The notes under the pieces: model-generated | Told to the model about the DNA's origin: nothing | Databases searched by the model: none | What the model saw: the letters and a program-made list of their open reading frames with translations, nothing else | NCBI RefSeq assembly: GCF_900104535.1 | Contig: NZ_LT629710.1 | Span: 4,933,501-4,997,500 of the forward strand | DNA: 64,000 nt | Origin: Nakamurella panacisegetis | GTDB lineage: Bacteria; Actinomycetota; Actinomycetes; Mycobacteriales; Nakamurellaceae | Direction: 5' to 3' | In this document: positions 46,387-55,781 of the stretch, in pieces | Numbering within the stretch: position 1 is the first letter of the stretch | Layout: the number at the start of each line of letters is the position of its first letter | Position numbers and translations under genes: made by a program

Positions 46387-46419
46387 CCCCCGTCCGGTAC
46401 CACCGGGCGGGGGTTTTCT
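46387..46419 (+). terminator. Terminator after tRNA-Lys
   Basis: An imperfect GC stem (CCCCCGTCCGG with CCGGGCGGGGG) around a 5-nt loop is followed by TTTTCTTT. Confidence 0.8.
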
Positions 46420-46465
46420 TTGCCTCCGAACGGGCCGCGCGACCGTGCCGATCTACCCTGTTGCA

Positions 46466-46858
46466 GTGATGACCATCGACGACGTCGCCGCCTACGCCCT
46501 GTCGTTGCCGCAGGCGGTCGAGACGCTGAAGTGGAACCACCGCACCTGGGCGGTCGCCGGAAAGTCCTTCGCCTGGGAACGTCCGTTCAGCAAGGCGGAC
46601 ATCAAGCGGTTCGGTTCCCAGACACCCCCGTCCGGACCGATTGCGGCGATCACCGTGGCCGATCTCTCCGACAAGGAGGCGGTCCTCGCGGAACATCCCG
46701 ATTCGTTCTTCACGATCCCGCACTTCGACGGCTTTCCAGCCGTGCTCGTCCAACTCGAGCTGGCTGATCCGCACCAGGTCGAGCAGGTCGTGCTGGACGC
46801 CTGGCTGTGCTGCGCCCCGCCCACCCTGGCTGCGGAATACGCGCCTCAGGCGGACTGA
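46466..46858 (+). CDS. MmcQ/YjbR family protein
   Basis: 130 aa from GTG 46466 or 129 from ATG 46469. A TACCCT -10 element ends 6 nt before the GTG, suggesting a leaderless start at 46466. MmcQ/YjbR fold: DDVAAYALSLPQAVETLKWN, TWAVAGKSFAWERPFS and a C-terminal WLCCAPPTLAAEY. The family has a double-wing DNA-binding-like fold of unclear role. Confidence 0.82.
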   Translation: MMTIDDVAAYALSLPQAVETLKWNHRTWAVAGKSFAWERPFSKADIKRFGSQTPPSGPIAAITVADLSDKEAVLAEHPDSFFTIPHFDGFPAVLVQLELADPHQVEQVVLDAWLCCAPPTLAAEYAPQAD

Positions 46859-46975
46859 TCATGCGATCGTCACCGCCGGGCAGACATCGGTGTGACAGCG
46901 GTCTCGAGCGGGAACTGAAACCGACAGCGAACTGCGCCTGCCGGGCGCGGTTCCCGATCGGACGGAATCCTTGCG

Positions 46976-47818
46976 ATGAGTGCCAATGTCAAGAGCACGG
47001 CCGGACACGCTGCGTCCGGGGCCGAGCAACAGGGCCGTGAGGTCGAGCAGAGCCGCGCGTTCGGCGCGCTGGTCATGGTCGGATTGATCGCCTATGGCGT
47101 GGTGCACCTCCTGGTGGCCTGGATCGCGTTGCAACTGGCCTGGACCGGAGGCGGGGGCGAGGCCTCGCAGCAGGGCGCGCTGGCGCAGATGGCCAGTTCT
47201 CGCTTCGGTGACCTGCTGCTGTGGATCACCGCCATCGGCCTGTTCGCCCTGACTCTGTGGCAGATCTTCACCGCGCTCTGGGGTTACAGCTACGAGAAGC
47301 CGAAGAAGAAGGTCTTCAAGCGACTGGGTGCGGCAGGCAAGGCCGTCGTGTACCTGGGTATCGGGATCAGCGCGGTGACCACTGCGGCCGGGGGCGGCCA
47401 GAAGAAGTCCGGGAACAGCAGCGAGAAGTCGCTCACCGCCAAGCTTCTGGGCGTTCCGTTCGGAAAGGTACTGGTCATCGCCGTCGGGATCGCCGTGCTG
47501 GTCGTCGCCGGTCGATTGATCTACCGGGGCGTCACCAAGAAGTTCACCCACGACCTGGAGGGTGGTGTGCGGCCGACGGTCGTCCGGTTGGGCCAGATCG
47601 GCTACTGCGCCAAGGGGATCGCCTTCGGCATCGTCGGCGTGCTGTTCGTCGTCGCCGCGGTCACCTTCAACCCGAACAAGGCCGGCGGGCTGGACACTGC
47701 CCTGCACACGCTGCGGGACCAGCCGTTCGGCCCGGTGCTGCTGACTCTGATGGCGTTGGGCATCGCCGCGTTCGGTCTGTACTGCTTCGCCTGGTCCCGC
47801 CACGCCAAGCGTTCCTGA
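46976..47818 (+). CDS. DUF1206 membrane protein
   Basis: 280 aa with six hydrophobic segments arranged as three similar pairs, each opening with a Gly-Ala/Tyr-Gly motif (VMVGLIAYGVVHLLVAW, KAVVYLGIGISAVTT, IGYCAKGIAFGIVGVLF). This is the DUF1206 repeat, common in actinobacteria. Function unknown. Confidence 0.87.
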   Translation: MSANVKSTAGHAASGAEQQGREVEQSRAFGALVMVGLIAYGVVHLLVAWIALQLAWTGGGGEASQQGALAQMASSRFGDLLLWITAIGLFALTLWQIFTALWGYSYEKPKKKVFKRLGAAGKAVVYLGIGISAVTTAAGGGQKKSGNSSEKSLTAKLLGVPFGKVLVIAVGIAVLVVAGRLIYRGVTKKFTHDLEGGVRPTVVRLGQIGYCAKGIAFGIVGVLFVVAAVTFNPNKAGGLDTALHTLRDQPFGPVLLTLMALGIAAFGLYCFAWSRHAKRS

Positions 47819-47848
47819 GCGGAGCGTCTTCCGAGCCCTGAACGGGCG

Positions 47849-49165
47849 TCAGGCCTCGACGAGTTCGGAGACGATGCGGGCCGCCCGTTCGGTGACCTCC
47901 GCGCGGGCGGCGGCTTCGTCGATCGCGAGGACCACCCGATTCCGGACCACGCCGCGCCCGGCGATGAACACATCGGTGACATCGGTGCCGTGGGCCGCGT
48001 AGGCCAGGAAGGACCCTGGGTCACCGAACGGGGTGGCGGTGGTGCCGGTGACGTCCAGCAGCACGATATCGGCGGCTTCGCCGACGGCGAGCACACCGGA
48101 GAGCGTCGGGTCGATCGCGGCGGCGCCGCCGGCCGTGGCCATGCGGAACAGATCGCTGCCGGCGATGACGGCCGGGTCGGCGGCATACCCCCGCTGGACC
48201 AGGGCGCCGTTCTTGATCTCCTCGAACATGTCGAGGGTGTTGTTGGACGCCACCGAATCGGTGCCGAGGCCGAGTTGCACGCCGCCCGCGATGTACGCCG
48301 GTACGGGGGCGATCCCCGCGCCCAGCTTCAGATTCGACACGGGATTGTGCGCCACGGTGACGCCGGGCCGCGCGAGCAGTTCGATGTCACCCTCGCGCGG
48401 GTGCACCGCGTGGGCCACATGCACCCGGCCGTCCAGCAGGCCCAGGTCGGCCACCTGACGGATCGGGCTGGATCCGAACCGCCGTAGCGATTCCTGCACC
48501 TCGAACTGAGTCTCGGACAGGTGGATGTGCACGCCGATGCCGTCGACGGCGGAGCGGCGGGCCACGTCGGCGATCATGTCCGGCGGGCAGGTGTACGGCG
48601 CGTGCAGCCCGTAGGCCAGCCCGACGAGCGGGTCCCCGGCGAACTCGGCGGCCAGCGCGGCGGTGCGATCCAGCATTGCGGCGCCGGGAGTGGCGTCGGC
48701 CATCGGGAAGGCGACCGCGTCGTAGCCGAAGACCGCGGGCGCGGCGGATACCCGCATGCCGGCCTCGGAGACGGCGCCCAGGAGCGTGCTGTCCCACTGG
48801 AACATGTCGACGAATCCCACCGTGCCGCTGCGCAGCATCTCGGCCAGGGCCAGGCGCAGCCCGGCGAGAACGTCGGCCGCGGTCAGCCGCAACTCGAAGG
48901 CGCGCACGTGGGTGAGCCAGGTGTGCAGTGGGACGTCGTCGGAGTGCCCACGCAGCAGCGTCATCGCCGAGTGGGTGTGAGCGTTGATCAGACCCGGCAT
49001 GGCCAGCCGGCCGTCGCCGTCCACGTCGTTAGGACCGAGCGGCCCGCGCGGCGGACCCAGGTAGGTGATGCGACCGGACGCGGTGCAGAAGGCCAGCTCG
49101 GCGTTCCGCATCACCTGCCCGGCGGACGGCACAACGGTCAGCGGGGCAATACGAATCTCGCTCAT
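47849..49165 (-). CDS. Amidohydrolase (MTA/SAH deaminase-like)
   Basis: 438 aa from ATG 49165. Metal-dependent hydrolase motifs: GLINAHTHSAMTLLRG (zinc ligands), HAPYTC, VHIHLSETQFEV, VAHNPVSNLKLGAG and LGTDSVASNNTLDM. The domain resembles 5'-methylthioadenosine/S-adenosylhomocysteine deaminases and chlorohydrolases. It deaminates a purine-type or triazine-like compound; the exact substrate is not fixed by the sequence. The Ldt gene lies 16 bp upstream on the same strand. Confidence 0.88.
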   Translation of the reverse strand: MSEIRIAPLTVVPSAGQVMRNAELAFCTASGRITYLGPPRGPLGPNDVDGDGRLAMPGLINAHTHSAMTLLRGHSDDVPLHTWLTHVRAFELRLTAADVLAGLRLALAEMLRSGTVGFVDMFQWDSTLLGAVSEAGMRVSAAPAVFGYDAVAFPMADATPGAAMLDRTAALAAEFAGDPLVGLAYGLHAPYTCPPDMIADVARRSAVDGIGVHIHLSETQFEVQESLRRFGSSPIRQVADLGLLDGRVHVAHAVHPREGDIELLARPGVTVAHNPVSNLKLGAGIAPVPAYIAGGVQLGLGTDSVASNNTLDMFEEIKNGALVQRGYAADPAVIAGSDLFRMATAGGAAAIDPTLSGVLAVGEAADIVLLDVTGTTATPFGDPGSFLAYAAHGTDVTDVFIAGRGVVRNRVVLAIDEAAARAEVTERAARIVSELVEA

Positions 49166-49181
49166 AGGTGGGGGGCGTCGG

Positions 49182-50558
49182 TCAGAGCGCCGAAAACTTC
49201 TGCCACTGGGCCCAGGAGTACGTCCAGTCGAACAGATCACCGTCGGACGCCGAGAGCTGAACGCTGGTCCCGGTCACCTCGACCGGATCACCGATCATCG
49301 CCGAATTGAAGTATGCCTTGGCGCTGGTCGGCGACAGGTTGATGCACCCATGACTGACGTTGGTGTTTCCCTGATCGCCGACGGTGTTCGGGTTCTCGTG
49401 GATGAACTCGCCGTTGTCGCTGATCCTTACGTCCCAGTACTCGGTGGAGTGGTAGTTGAACGGCGGCGAGCCGATCATCAGGTGGACCGGAAGCTTCTCC
49501 ATCACGACGTGGATCCCCGAACGGGTCACCAGATTGGGATCGTTGACCTGATCGCCCCGACCGAAGGAAGCCGGGTAGGTGGCGATTGTCTTGGTGCACG
49601 ATGCTTCGTCGTTCATCGCGCAACCCTGCTTGACGACGATCTTGTAGCTCTTCGCGTCGGCGTAGACGACCTGGTTGCGTCCGATGGTGAAGTCGGTGGT
49701 GACGTCGTCGGCGCCGTAGGCACCGGCGGCGAACTTCAACCCGTAGGCGTTCGCGGCGACGTGCACCTTGGTGCCGGCCGGCCAGTACGTCTTCGGCCGC
49801 CAGTCGAGTGCCCATAGCCCGTCGTCGTGCTGGATCCAGGCCCAGGAGCCTTCGACCTTGGGCGTGGTGGTGATCGTCATGTTCTTCTCGATGAGGGCCC
49901 GGTCGGTCGGTTCGACGCCGAAGCGAACGATCACCGATGCGGCCACTCCGACCACGTCACCGTCGCCCGGGGACACGTTGACGCGAACCCTGGTGTCGGG
50001 CTGCACGGTGGTGAAGGACCCCTTGATCGCCACCGCCTTGCCGTCGGTACCGGTGGCGACACCGGACGCCGAGTATGTCTTGCCGTACCCGAGCACCTCG
50101 CCGAGGGTCCAGGACGCACCGTCCTTGGAAACGCTGCCCTTGACGACCTTGCCATCCGGGTTCTTGAGGACGAACTGGGTGATCTTGCCCTTCGCCACGG
50201 AGATCACCAACGGCTGGGCCGGAGACATGTTCGACGTACCGAAGGCCGGGCTGGCCTTGACCGAGGCCACCGGAGGCAGGACAACCGAGCTCGAGGTGGT
50301 CGGCGTGCTGCTCGTGAGCACCGAACTGACCGGCGCCGACGCCGGGGCCGACCCCGACGGGCCGGAGGAGGCGGGGGTGGAGACGCTGCCGACCGTGATC
50401 GGAGCCCCTGACGGAGCGGCCGACGAGACCGACTCGACCGACGAGGTCGAGCCACCGGAAGAGCCGGTGGCCGTGGTGCCGCTGGAGGTACAGGCTGTCA
50501 CCAGCACCGCCAGACCGAGGAGCGCCGCGATGGGCGCCAGACGGCGTGCAGAAGACAT
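49182..50558 (-). CDS. L,D-transpeptidase lipoprotein (Ig-like plus YkuD)
   Basis: 458 aa. Signal peptide with lipobox VTAC (about residues 20-23), a Ser/Thr-rich linker, one or two Ig-like domains (VRVNVSPGDGDVVGV), then the YkuD catalytic domain (about 310-445) with HSTEYWDVRISDNGEFIHEN and SHGCINLSP carrying the catalytic Cys. It makes 3-3 crosslinks in peptidoglycan at the outer face of the membrane, as LdtMt2-type enzymes do. Confidence 0.93.
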   Translation of the reverse strand: MSSARRLAPIAALLGLAVLVTACTSSGTTATGSSGGSTSSVESVSSAAPSGAPITVGSVSTPASSGPSGSAPASAPVSSVLTSSTPTTSSSVVLPPVASVKASPAFGTSNMSPAQPLVISVAKGKITQFVLKNPDGKVVKGSVSKDGASWTLGEVLGYGKTYSASGVATGTDGKAVAIKGSFTTVQPDTRVRVNVSPGDGDVVGVAASVIVRFGVEPTDRALIEKNMTITTTPKVEGSWAWIQHDDGLWALDWRPKTYWPAGTKVHVAANAYGLKFAAGAYGADDVTTDFTIGRNQVVYADAKSYKIVVKQGCAMNDEASCTKTIATYPASFGRGDQVNDPNLVTRSGIHVVMEKLPVHLMIGSPPFNYHSTEYWDVRISDNGEFIHENPNTVGDQGNTNVSHGCINLSPTSAKAYFNSAMIGDPVEVTGTSVQLSASDGDLFDWTYSWAQWQKFSAL

Positions 50559-50713
50559 GTAAACGAACCCGCCTCACAGAGTTGAACCTCGGCGGACGTA
50601 GTCCCCCGCCACCGGCCAGTGGCCGACGAGGCGAAGAATACCGGCTCAGACCGACAGCCCCGGTGTGAATCGCGGTCCTGCCGGGGTGAATCACACCCGG
50701 ACGCGGGCGTGCT

Positions 50714-50935
50714 CTAGCGGAAGAGGCGCCGAACGATGAGGATGCCGACCAGGGCCCCGGCACCGATCAGGGCGTACTTGATCTTCGGGTCGGCCAGCTT
50801 GGCCCGGATCGTCTGCTTTCCCTGTTCGACGATCCGCTTGGGGTTGGCCCTGGTGGTGATTTCGTCGACGGCCACGGCGAGCGCATCGCGCGCACGCTCG
50901 ATGTCCGCCTGGATGGTGTCCGCGTCGCGGGCCAC
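50714..50935 (-). CDS. DUF3618 small membrane protein
   Basis: 73 aa. DUF3618 pattern: DADTIQADIERARDALAVAV, ANPKRIVEQGKQTI and one C-terminal membrane helix (YALIGAGALVGILIV). It often sits with stress-related genes in actinobacteria. Divergent from bcp. Confidence 0.87.
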   Translation of the reverse strand: MARDADTIQADIERARDALAVAVDEITTRANPKRIVEQGKQTIRAKLADPKIKYALIGAGALVGILIVRRLFR

Positions 50936-50995
50936 GGGGCCTCCTGTAAGTACAGGCCGCGCGGGATGCGGCCATGAGCAAACTACCCTAGCGCC

Positions 50996-51472
50996 ATGAC
51001 CTCAAAACTCCCCGACGTGGGCGATGCCGCACCCGACTTCAGCCTGCTGGACGCCAGCGGGGCCACGGTCAGGTTGGCGGACTTCGCGGGCCGGAACGTG
51101 ATCCTGTACTTCTACCCCGCCGCCATGACGCCGGGATGCACCACTCAGGCCTGCGACTTCAGCGCGGCCAAACCGGAACTGGACACCGCCGGCTACACCG
51201 TGCTCGGCGTCTCCCCCGATGCCCCGGCCAAGCTGGCCGCGTTCACCGAGAAGAGCGGTCTCGACGTGATCCTGCTCAGCGACCCGGAGCGGGAAGTGCT
51301 GAGTGCCTACGGCGCCTACGGCGAGAAGCAGAACTACGGCCGCACGGTGATGGGCGTCATCCGGTCCACTTTCGTCATCGGGCCGGACGGGAAGATCGCC
51401 AAGGCCTGGCGGAACGTCAAGGCCACCGGCCACGTGGCCCGGGTCCTCAAGGAGCTCGGCCTGGCGGCCTGA
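50996..51472 (+). CDS. bcp: Thiol peroxidase Bcp (peroxiredoxin)
   Basis: 158 aa. AhpC/TSA fold with the peroxidatic Cys in YFYPAAMTPGCTTQACDF; the second Cys five residues later (GCTTQAC) is the resolving type seen in Bcp. Other motifs: VLGVSPDAPAKL, YGEKQNYGRTVMGVIRSTFV. It reduces peroxides with thioredoxin in the cytoplasm. TACCCT (50984-50989) lies six bases before the ATG, giving a leaderless transcript. Confidence 0.93.
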   Translation: MTSKLPDVGDAAPDFSLLDASGATVRLADFAGRNVILYFYPAAMTPGCTTQACDFSAAKPELDTAGYTVLGVSPDAPAKLAAFTEKSGLDVILLSDPEREVLSAYGAYGEKQNYGRTVMGVIRSTFVIGPDGKIAKAWRNVKATGHVARVLKELGLAA

Positions 51473-51519
51473 CGTCCGGATTCGGTTGGGTAGGCTGGCC
51501 CACGCCGTTCCCGCGGCGT

Positions 51520-51593
51520 GGGGCCGTAGCCCAATTGGCAGAGGCACACGGTTTAGGTCCGTGCCAGTGAGGGTTCGAGTCCCTCCGGCCCCA
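51520..51593 (+). tRNA. tRNA with TAG anticodon (Leu-like, class I shape)
   Basis: Acceptor GGGGCCG/CGGCCCC, D stem GCC/GGC, anticodon stem CACGG/CCGTG with loop TTTAGGT (anticodon TAG, Leu), variable loop only 5 nt, T stem GAGGG/CCCTC, discriminator A. The short variable loop is unusual for tRNA-Leu, which is class II in bacteria. The 3' half is the integration target of the island. Confidence 0.85.
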
Positions 51594-51594
51594 C
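51568..51594 (+). repeat. attL-type direct repeat, tRNA 3' end
   Basis: 27 bp covering the T stem and acceptor 3' strand are identical to 63068-63094. The distance between copies is exactly 11,500 bp. Confidence 0.9.
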
Positions 51595-52631
51595 TTCTGT
51601 GACCTGCGAAAACACCCCCGTTCTATCCGTTTTGTCCGGTTCGCGGGCACGGAATGGGCACAACCTGGGCAGATACGGCGTGACGTTGGCACCGGCGGAC
51701 ACTGCCAGCGAAGCGGCGGTGTGCCGGAGGTCGTGCGGGGTGAGCCGGGGAACGCCGGCGTCCTGCCACGCCTTCTCGAACCAGCCGAGGGTGCCGTTCG
51801 GCTGCCGCAGGTAGCCACCTTTCGGGGCCTGGAACACCAGATCGCTGGGTTGCCTGTCCTCGCACAGTTCGGCCAGCCGTTGGATGCGGAAGGCCGGCAC
51901 GGGAACTGTCCGCCGGTGGTGGGTCTTGGGCGTTCCGACGTGCACGTGCGCACCAAGGCCGACCGCGTTCTGGGCGATGGCGAGGCGGCGCTGGCTCAGG
52001 CTCACGTCCATGACCCGCAGCCCGGTGGCCTCGCCCCAGCGCAATCCGCAGTAGGCGAGCGTCAACACCAGTGAGCCGTACTTCCCAGACGCAGCGGCCA
52101 GCTCGTGCACCTCCGGTGGGTCAGGTACGTGTGTTCGCGACCGATCTTGCGGGGGAGGTTCACTCCCCTGGCCGGATTGACCAGCATGCGGCGGTCCTTG
52201 ACTGCGTCGTCCAGTACCGCGGCCAGCAATCCGTAGGCCCTGGTGACCGTGGTGGCGCCACTGCCGCGATCAGTCATCGCGGACACCCATTGCTGCACCT
52301 CGGTGTGCCTGATCCCGCCGATCTGACGCTCCGCCCAGATGCCCCGAACATGGACACGCCACGCAGATTCAAGAGGTCGGTGGGCCGATGGCTTGAGATG
52401 TGTCTGACGGGTCAGCCAACTCGTGGCCAGTTCGCCCACTGGCAACCGGCTGTCAGCGGGTGCTACGTACTCCCCCTGCAGCTTCGATACCTCGAGCCGG
52501 GCGGCAAACTCCTCCGCCGAGCGCTTGGTCGTGAAGCCCCGCTTCTTGGTCTGCAGGTTATTCAGGCGGCGGTAGGGCACCTAATATCGCCTGGCCCCGT
52601 TCGCTAGTGCGTAGGCCTCGATGGTTGCCAT
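51595..52631 (-). pseudogene. int: Tyrosine-type site-specific integrase, broken
   Basis: The integrase reads from ATG 52631 (MATIEAYALANGARRY), hits an in-frame TAG where the family continues, then goes on (PYRRLNNLQTKKRGFTTKRS). A frameshift near 52070-52115 joins LPRKIGREHTYLTHR to the catalytic part (YCGLRWGEATGLRV, HDLRHTAASLAVSAGANV). The C-terminus, including the expected tyrosine, is lost and replaced by an unrelated PYLPRLCPF tail. Three independent lesions make function unlikely. Its former 3' end faces the att site, as in phage- and ICE-type integrases. Confidence 0.85.
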
Positions 52632-52951
52632 CGTTCTCCTATTCGTCGCCGAGTCCCCGGGCGGGGCCGAGACGTATGGCCTCCAGACCTCTGCCCCAGG
52701 CACTACGTCCACCGCAATGCTCCGACCTGCCGACAGCCGCCACCAACGCGAATACCAGCACAATCAATGCAAGAACGGCATTTCAATTGTATTCATCACG
52801 ACGCCAGCATTATCGACGGATTGTCTCACCAGTGAGCCGTTGCGGGCCACGACCTGCGCGGCGTAGGAATCGGCCTCGACCGGTCGTGGCACCAGCGACC
52901 AACACAGCTTGCTGATGTCAACCGCATTCCCCGCCCAGCAGGGTGGTGACG
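52632..52951. other. No gene recognised
   Basis: About 320 bp between two pseudogenes on the minus strand. Short open frames only, with no ribosome site or recognisable motif. Confidence 0.4.
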
Positions 52952-53727
52952 CTATCGGCTGCGGGGGGCGAGCGACAGCAACTTCACCGGGCGGCCCGGG
53001 CCCGGGCGGGCGATGGCCACCCCGACGGCGGTGTCGTCGGCCATCGCCCGGGCAGTGACCACATTGCCGGGCCCAACTCGAAGCGGCGGACGGTGCTGCC
53101 GTCTACGTCGTGCGCGGTGACAGGACCGGCAGCCACGGCGCACGATGCTCCGTGTCCTCTTGCCAGGTGCGGCCCAGCCGCCACCGCAGACCAGCCGCGT
53201 GCAATTGGGCGCGGGCGTCGTCGGTCTGCTGGTACCAGGTCATCGCCAGTTCCGACGGCGGCCGTTCAATCTCGGGCGGTGGCTGCCCGGTACTGGTGTC
53301 CGCGGTGACAGCCAACTGGGCGGGTAGATCGGCGCCCCACGGCAACGGCACGTAGCGGGCTGGTCCGCAGCACCTCGTAGGTGTCAACGCCCAGGTGCCG
53401 CAGACGCCACGGGTCGTCATCCACTTCGATCACCACCGCCTCGGCGGCGGCGTGCAGCGCCCGTACCGGCCGGTTGATCATCAACCGGTCCTGCTGACCA
53501 TCTGCGCGGACACGCAGCACGGTCGACCAGCCGAAATCAGTCAGCGTTGCGGGCGTGGCGTCGGCCTCCTGCAGAAGTTCCTGATTCAGTGGCGCGGCCA
53601 TGCACCACGCCCCACCCAACCCGCAGGCAGCCAGTTGCATCCCGTCGGTCCACGCCACCGTCCGGGCACCGCCGGGTCCGATGCCAAGAAGCGCACCAAA
53701 CCGCTCCTGCTGAGCCCAGACGGACAA
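52952..53727 (-). pseudogene. Broken unknown gene in the island
   Basis: Three consecutive minus-strand frames join into one likely protein. It starts MSVWAQQERFGALLGIGPGG, continues ALHAAAEAVVIEVDDDPWRL and HLGVDTYEVLRTSPL, shifts near 53350 to YVPLPWGADLPAQL and MTWYQQTDDARAQLHAAGL, then shifts again near 53120 to a PGRPVKLLSLAP ending. The amino acid patterns stay protein-like across the shifts. No family recognised. Confidence 0.5.
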
Positions 53728-54158
53728 CCCCGTCGCTCATCAGCGTCGGCCCGGGTCAAACAAGGCTGGCCGCGGCCGGCAACTCCGACCAACCCACCAC
53801 ATCCACGACCGCACCGGAAGCAGGATTCACGATGGCAGCGACCGGCTGGAACTGATCAACCACCCACAAGCCCGATGACATGGACAACAGGAACCCAGGA
53901 CGAAGAAAACGCACCAACCGAACCTGACACGGACAGCCGCATCACCATCATCCGCACCGCTGTGTGCCCGTGCACGTCCCGTAGGAGGCACCCCAACGAC
54001 AACGAACACCGGACAGGTCTTCCGGGAATGTCCTGCTCAGACCACCTGAGCTATGGCACCGGCGCAACATACGGCCGGGTGAGGTTCCCCTTACGGGCGG
54101 CCAGATCGATGATCCAAATCGGACACCCGCACACCTCGGGCATCCCTAGACTGCGCGG
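53728..54158. other. Gap upstream of the TIR gene
   Basis: No convincing gene. A TAGACT -10 element (54147-54152) lies 6 nt before the TIR start. Confidence 0.5.
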
Positions 54159-55664
54159 ATGACGGATTCGCAACACGTGTTCGTGTCGTACGTGCATGAG
54201 GACTCTGACCGGGTCGACCTTCTCTGCAAGGTGCTGGAAGCAGCGCAGATCCCTTACTGGAGAGACCGCAACAACCTTGGGCCCGGTGACGCGTGGAAAA
54301 CCAAGATCCGCGAGGCCATCCAGTCGAACGCGTTGGTCTTCTTGCCGTGTTTTTCGGAGCGCTCACGCGCCAAAAGCACGACCCACATGAACGAAGAACT
54401 CACTCTCGCAGTGGATGAGTTCCGGAAGATGCCGCCCGGCCGAGTCTGGTTGATGCCCGTCCGATTCGACGATGGGCCGGTACCCGTCTGGGACCTGGGA
54501 GCAGGGCGATCCCTCGGCGACCTCAATTACGTCGACCTCTTCGGCGACGCATACGCGGTGGGCGCGGCCGCGCTCGTAGCCGCGGTCAGCCGACTCATGG
54601 GCGAGTCTGGTCCCGATGCGGCGACCGTGCAAGCCGCGGTAGCGCAAGCCGACGAAGGCGACCGTCCTTCTCTGGTCCGCCGCCTGACGAAGGAAATGCT
54701 GCCGGACCCCGCCCGCCGCATCGAACTAGACGACACCATTAGGCAAGAAACGCGCACGGTACTGACAGCACTTGACGATTCTCAGCGGTTTCCGATTGAT
54801 ACTCTTCCGGGCGCCACTAGGGACCAGCAAATCGTTAGCGTGGTCGAATATGCAACGGCTATCTGGCATCTCGTGCAGCCATTCTGCGAGTCTCTGCAGG
54901 TTGCCACCCGATGGGCCGACCTCACGCAGCTTGCGCCTTGGACCGCTGGCCTCCGCTCCTTTGGCAGCGACGCAACGAAGGTGCGAGCTGGGTTCCCCGT
55001 GATCACGGATCTACGTCATATCCCTTTGCTGGTCAGCACGATGGCTGTTGGTCTGACTGGCGTGGGCAGCGACCGGTGGGAGAACGTTAAGGCGCTAGTT
55101 GTTGACCCCACGGTCACCGGGCGCGGGTCAGAGACCGCCGAGTCCTTGATAAACGTTTCCACCCCGTGGTCCCCCTTTGCTAACCTGGATATGACCGCAC
55201 ATGCTCTTGCCCGCGCCACCGTGTTTGGCGAAGAACCAGCCGCCGCGCTCGCTGTATTCACAGTCGGCAGGGTTGGCCAGTACCACACTCCAGTCAATGA
55301 GTGGCTACACGCAATCCTCCGTCCAATGTTTCTTGATCTATTTCCGGACGACGAAACTTATAACCAGGAATTCGACCGCGCAGAGATCATGCTGGGCCTG
55401 ATCTCAGCGGACATTGGCCTCCAGCGGGCGGAAGGTACCGGCTCGTCGTGGCGGAGGTCTCGCTGGTTCGGACGATCAACATGGCGGGCCGGCCATTCGC
55501 ACCCCAACATGTTGGCGATCGCCTCGAGCCAGCTCGACCTACAGCAGGCCGACTGGGCGCCGCTTCGCGGCGGCCTATTCGGCCGTGACCCGGCGCGCGC
55601 CCGGGCCGCAATCGATACGTACAGGACGACATTTGACCAGGTGAGCAACGAGCGCTCCTGGTAG
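54159..55664 (+). CDS. TIR-domain protein with unknown C-terminal region
   Basis: 501 aa. The N-terminal TIR domain covers about residues 5-130: HVFVSYVHEDSDRVDLLCKV, GDAWKTKIREAIQSNALVFL, FSERSRAKS and MNEELTLAVDEF, where Glu79/Glu80 is the candidate catalytic acid of NAD+-cleaving TIRs. The remaining 370 residues form no family I recognise; they look alpha/beta, with no ATPase motif. A leaderless start is likely. Codon use is less GC-biased than in neighbouring chromosome genes. It may be an antiphage effector sensing an unknown signal through its C-terminal half. Confidence 0.8.
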   Translation: MTDSQHVFVSYVHEDSDRVDLLCKVLEAAQIPYWRDRNNLGPGDAWKTKIREAIQSNALVFLPCFSERSRAKSTTHMNEELTLAVDEFRKMPPGRVWLMPVRFDDGPVPVWDLGAGRSLGDLNYVDLFGDAYAVGAAALVAAVSRLMGESGPDAATVQAAVAQADEGDRPSLVRRLTKEMLPDPARRIELDDTIRQETRTVLTALDDSQRFPIDTLPGATRDQQIVSVVEYATAIWHLVQPFCESLQVATRWADLTQLAPWTAGLRSFGSDATKVRAGFPVITDLRHIPLLVSTMAVGLTGVGSDRWENVKALVVDPTVTGRGSETAESLINVSTPWSPFANLDMTAHALARATVFGEEPAAALAVFTVGRVGQYHTPVNEWLHAILRPMFLDLFPDDETYNQEFDRAEIMLGLISADIGLQRAEGTGSSWRRSRWFGRSTWRAGHSHPNMLAIASSQLDLQQADWAPLRGGLFGRDPARARAAIDTYRTTFDQVSNERSW

Positions 55665-55781
55665 CTACTCAGCTGCGGTCGGGCTCTGTACCCCACACAG
55701 TCACCCGGCCAGGCTCATGCGGATGGTCCCGGACCCGATCGGCGACCGGTCACGGATCTCTTATCGGGCAATGCCGTGGCG

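Noticed and set aside
50559-50713. Possible riboswitch upstream of the L,D-transpeptidase gene
   Set aside because: Inverted GGTGTG/CACACC arms and repeated GTGAATC are visible, but I could not find a known aptamer core such as that of the c-di-AMP riboswitch.
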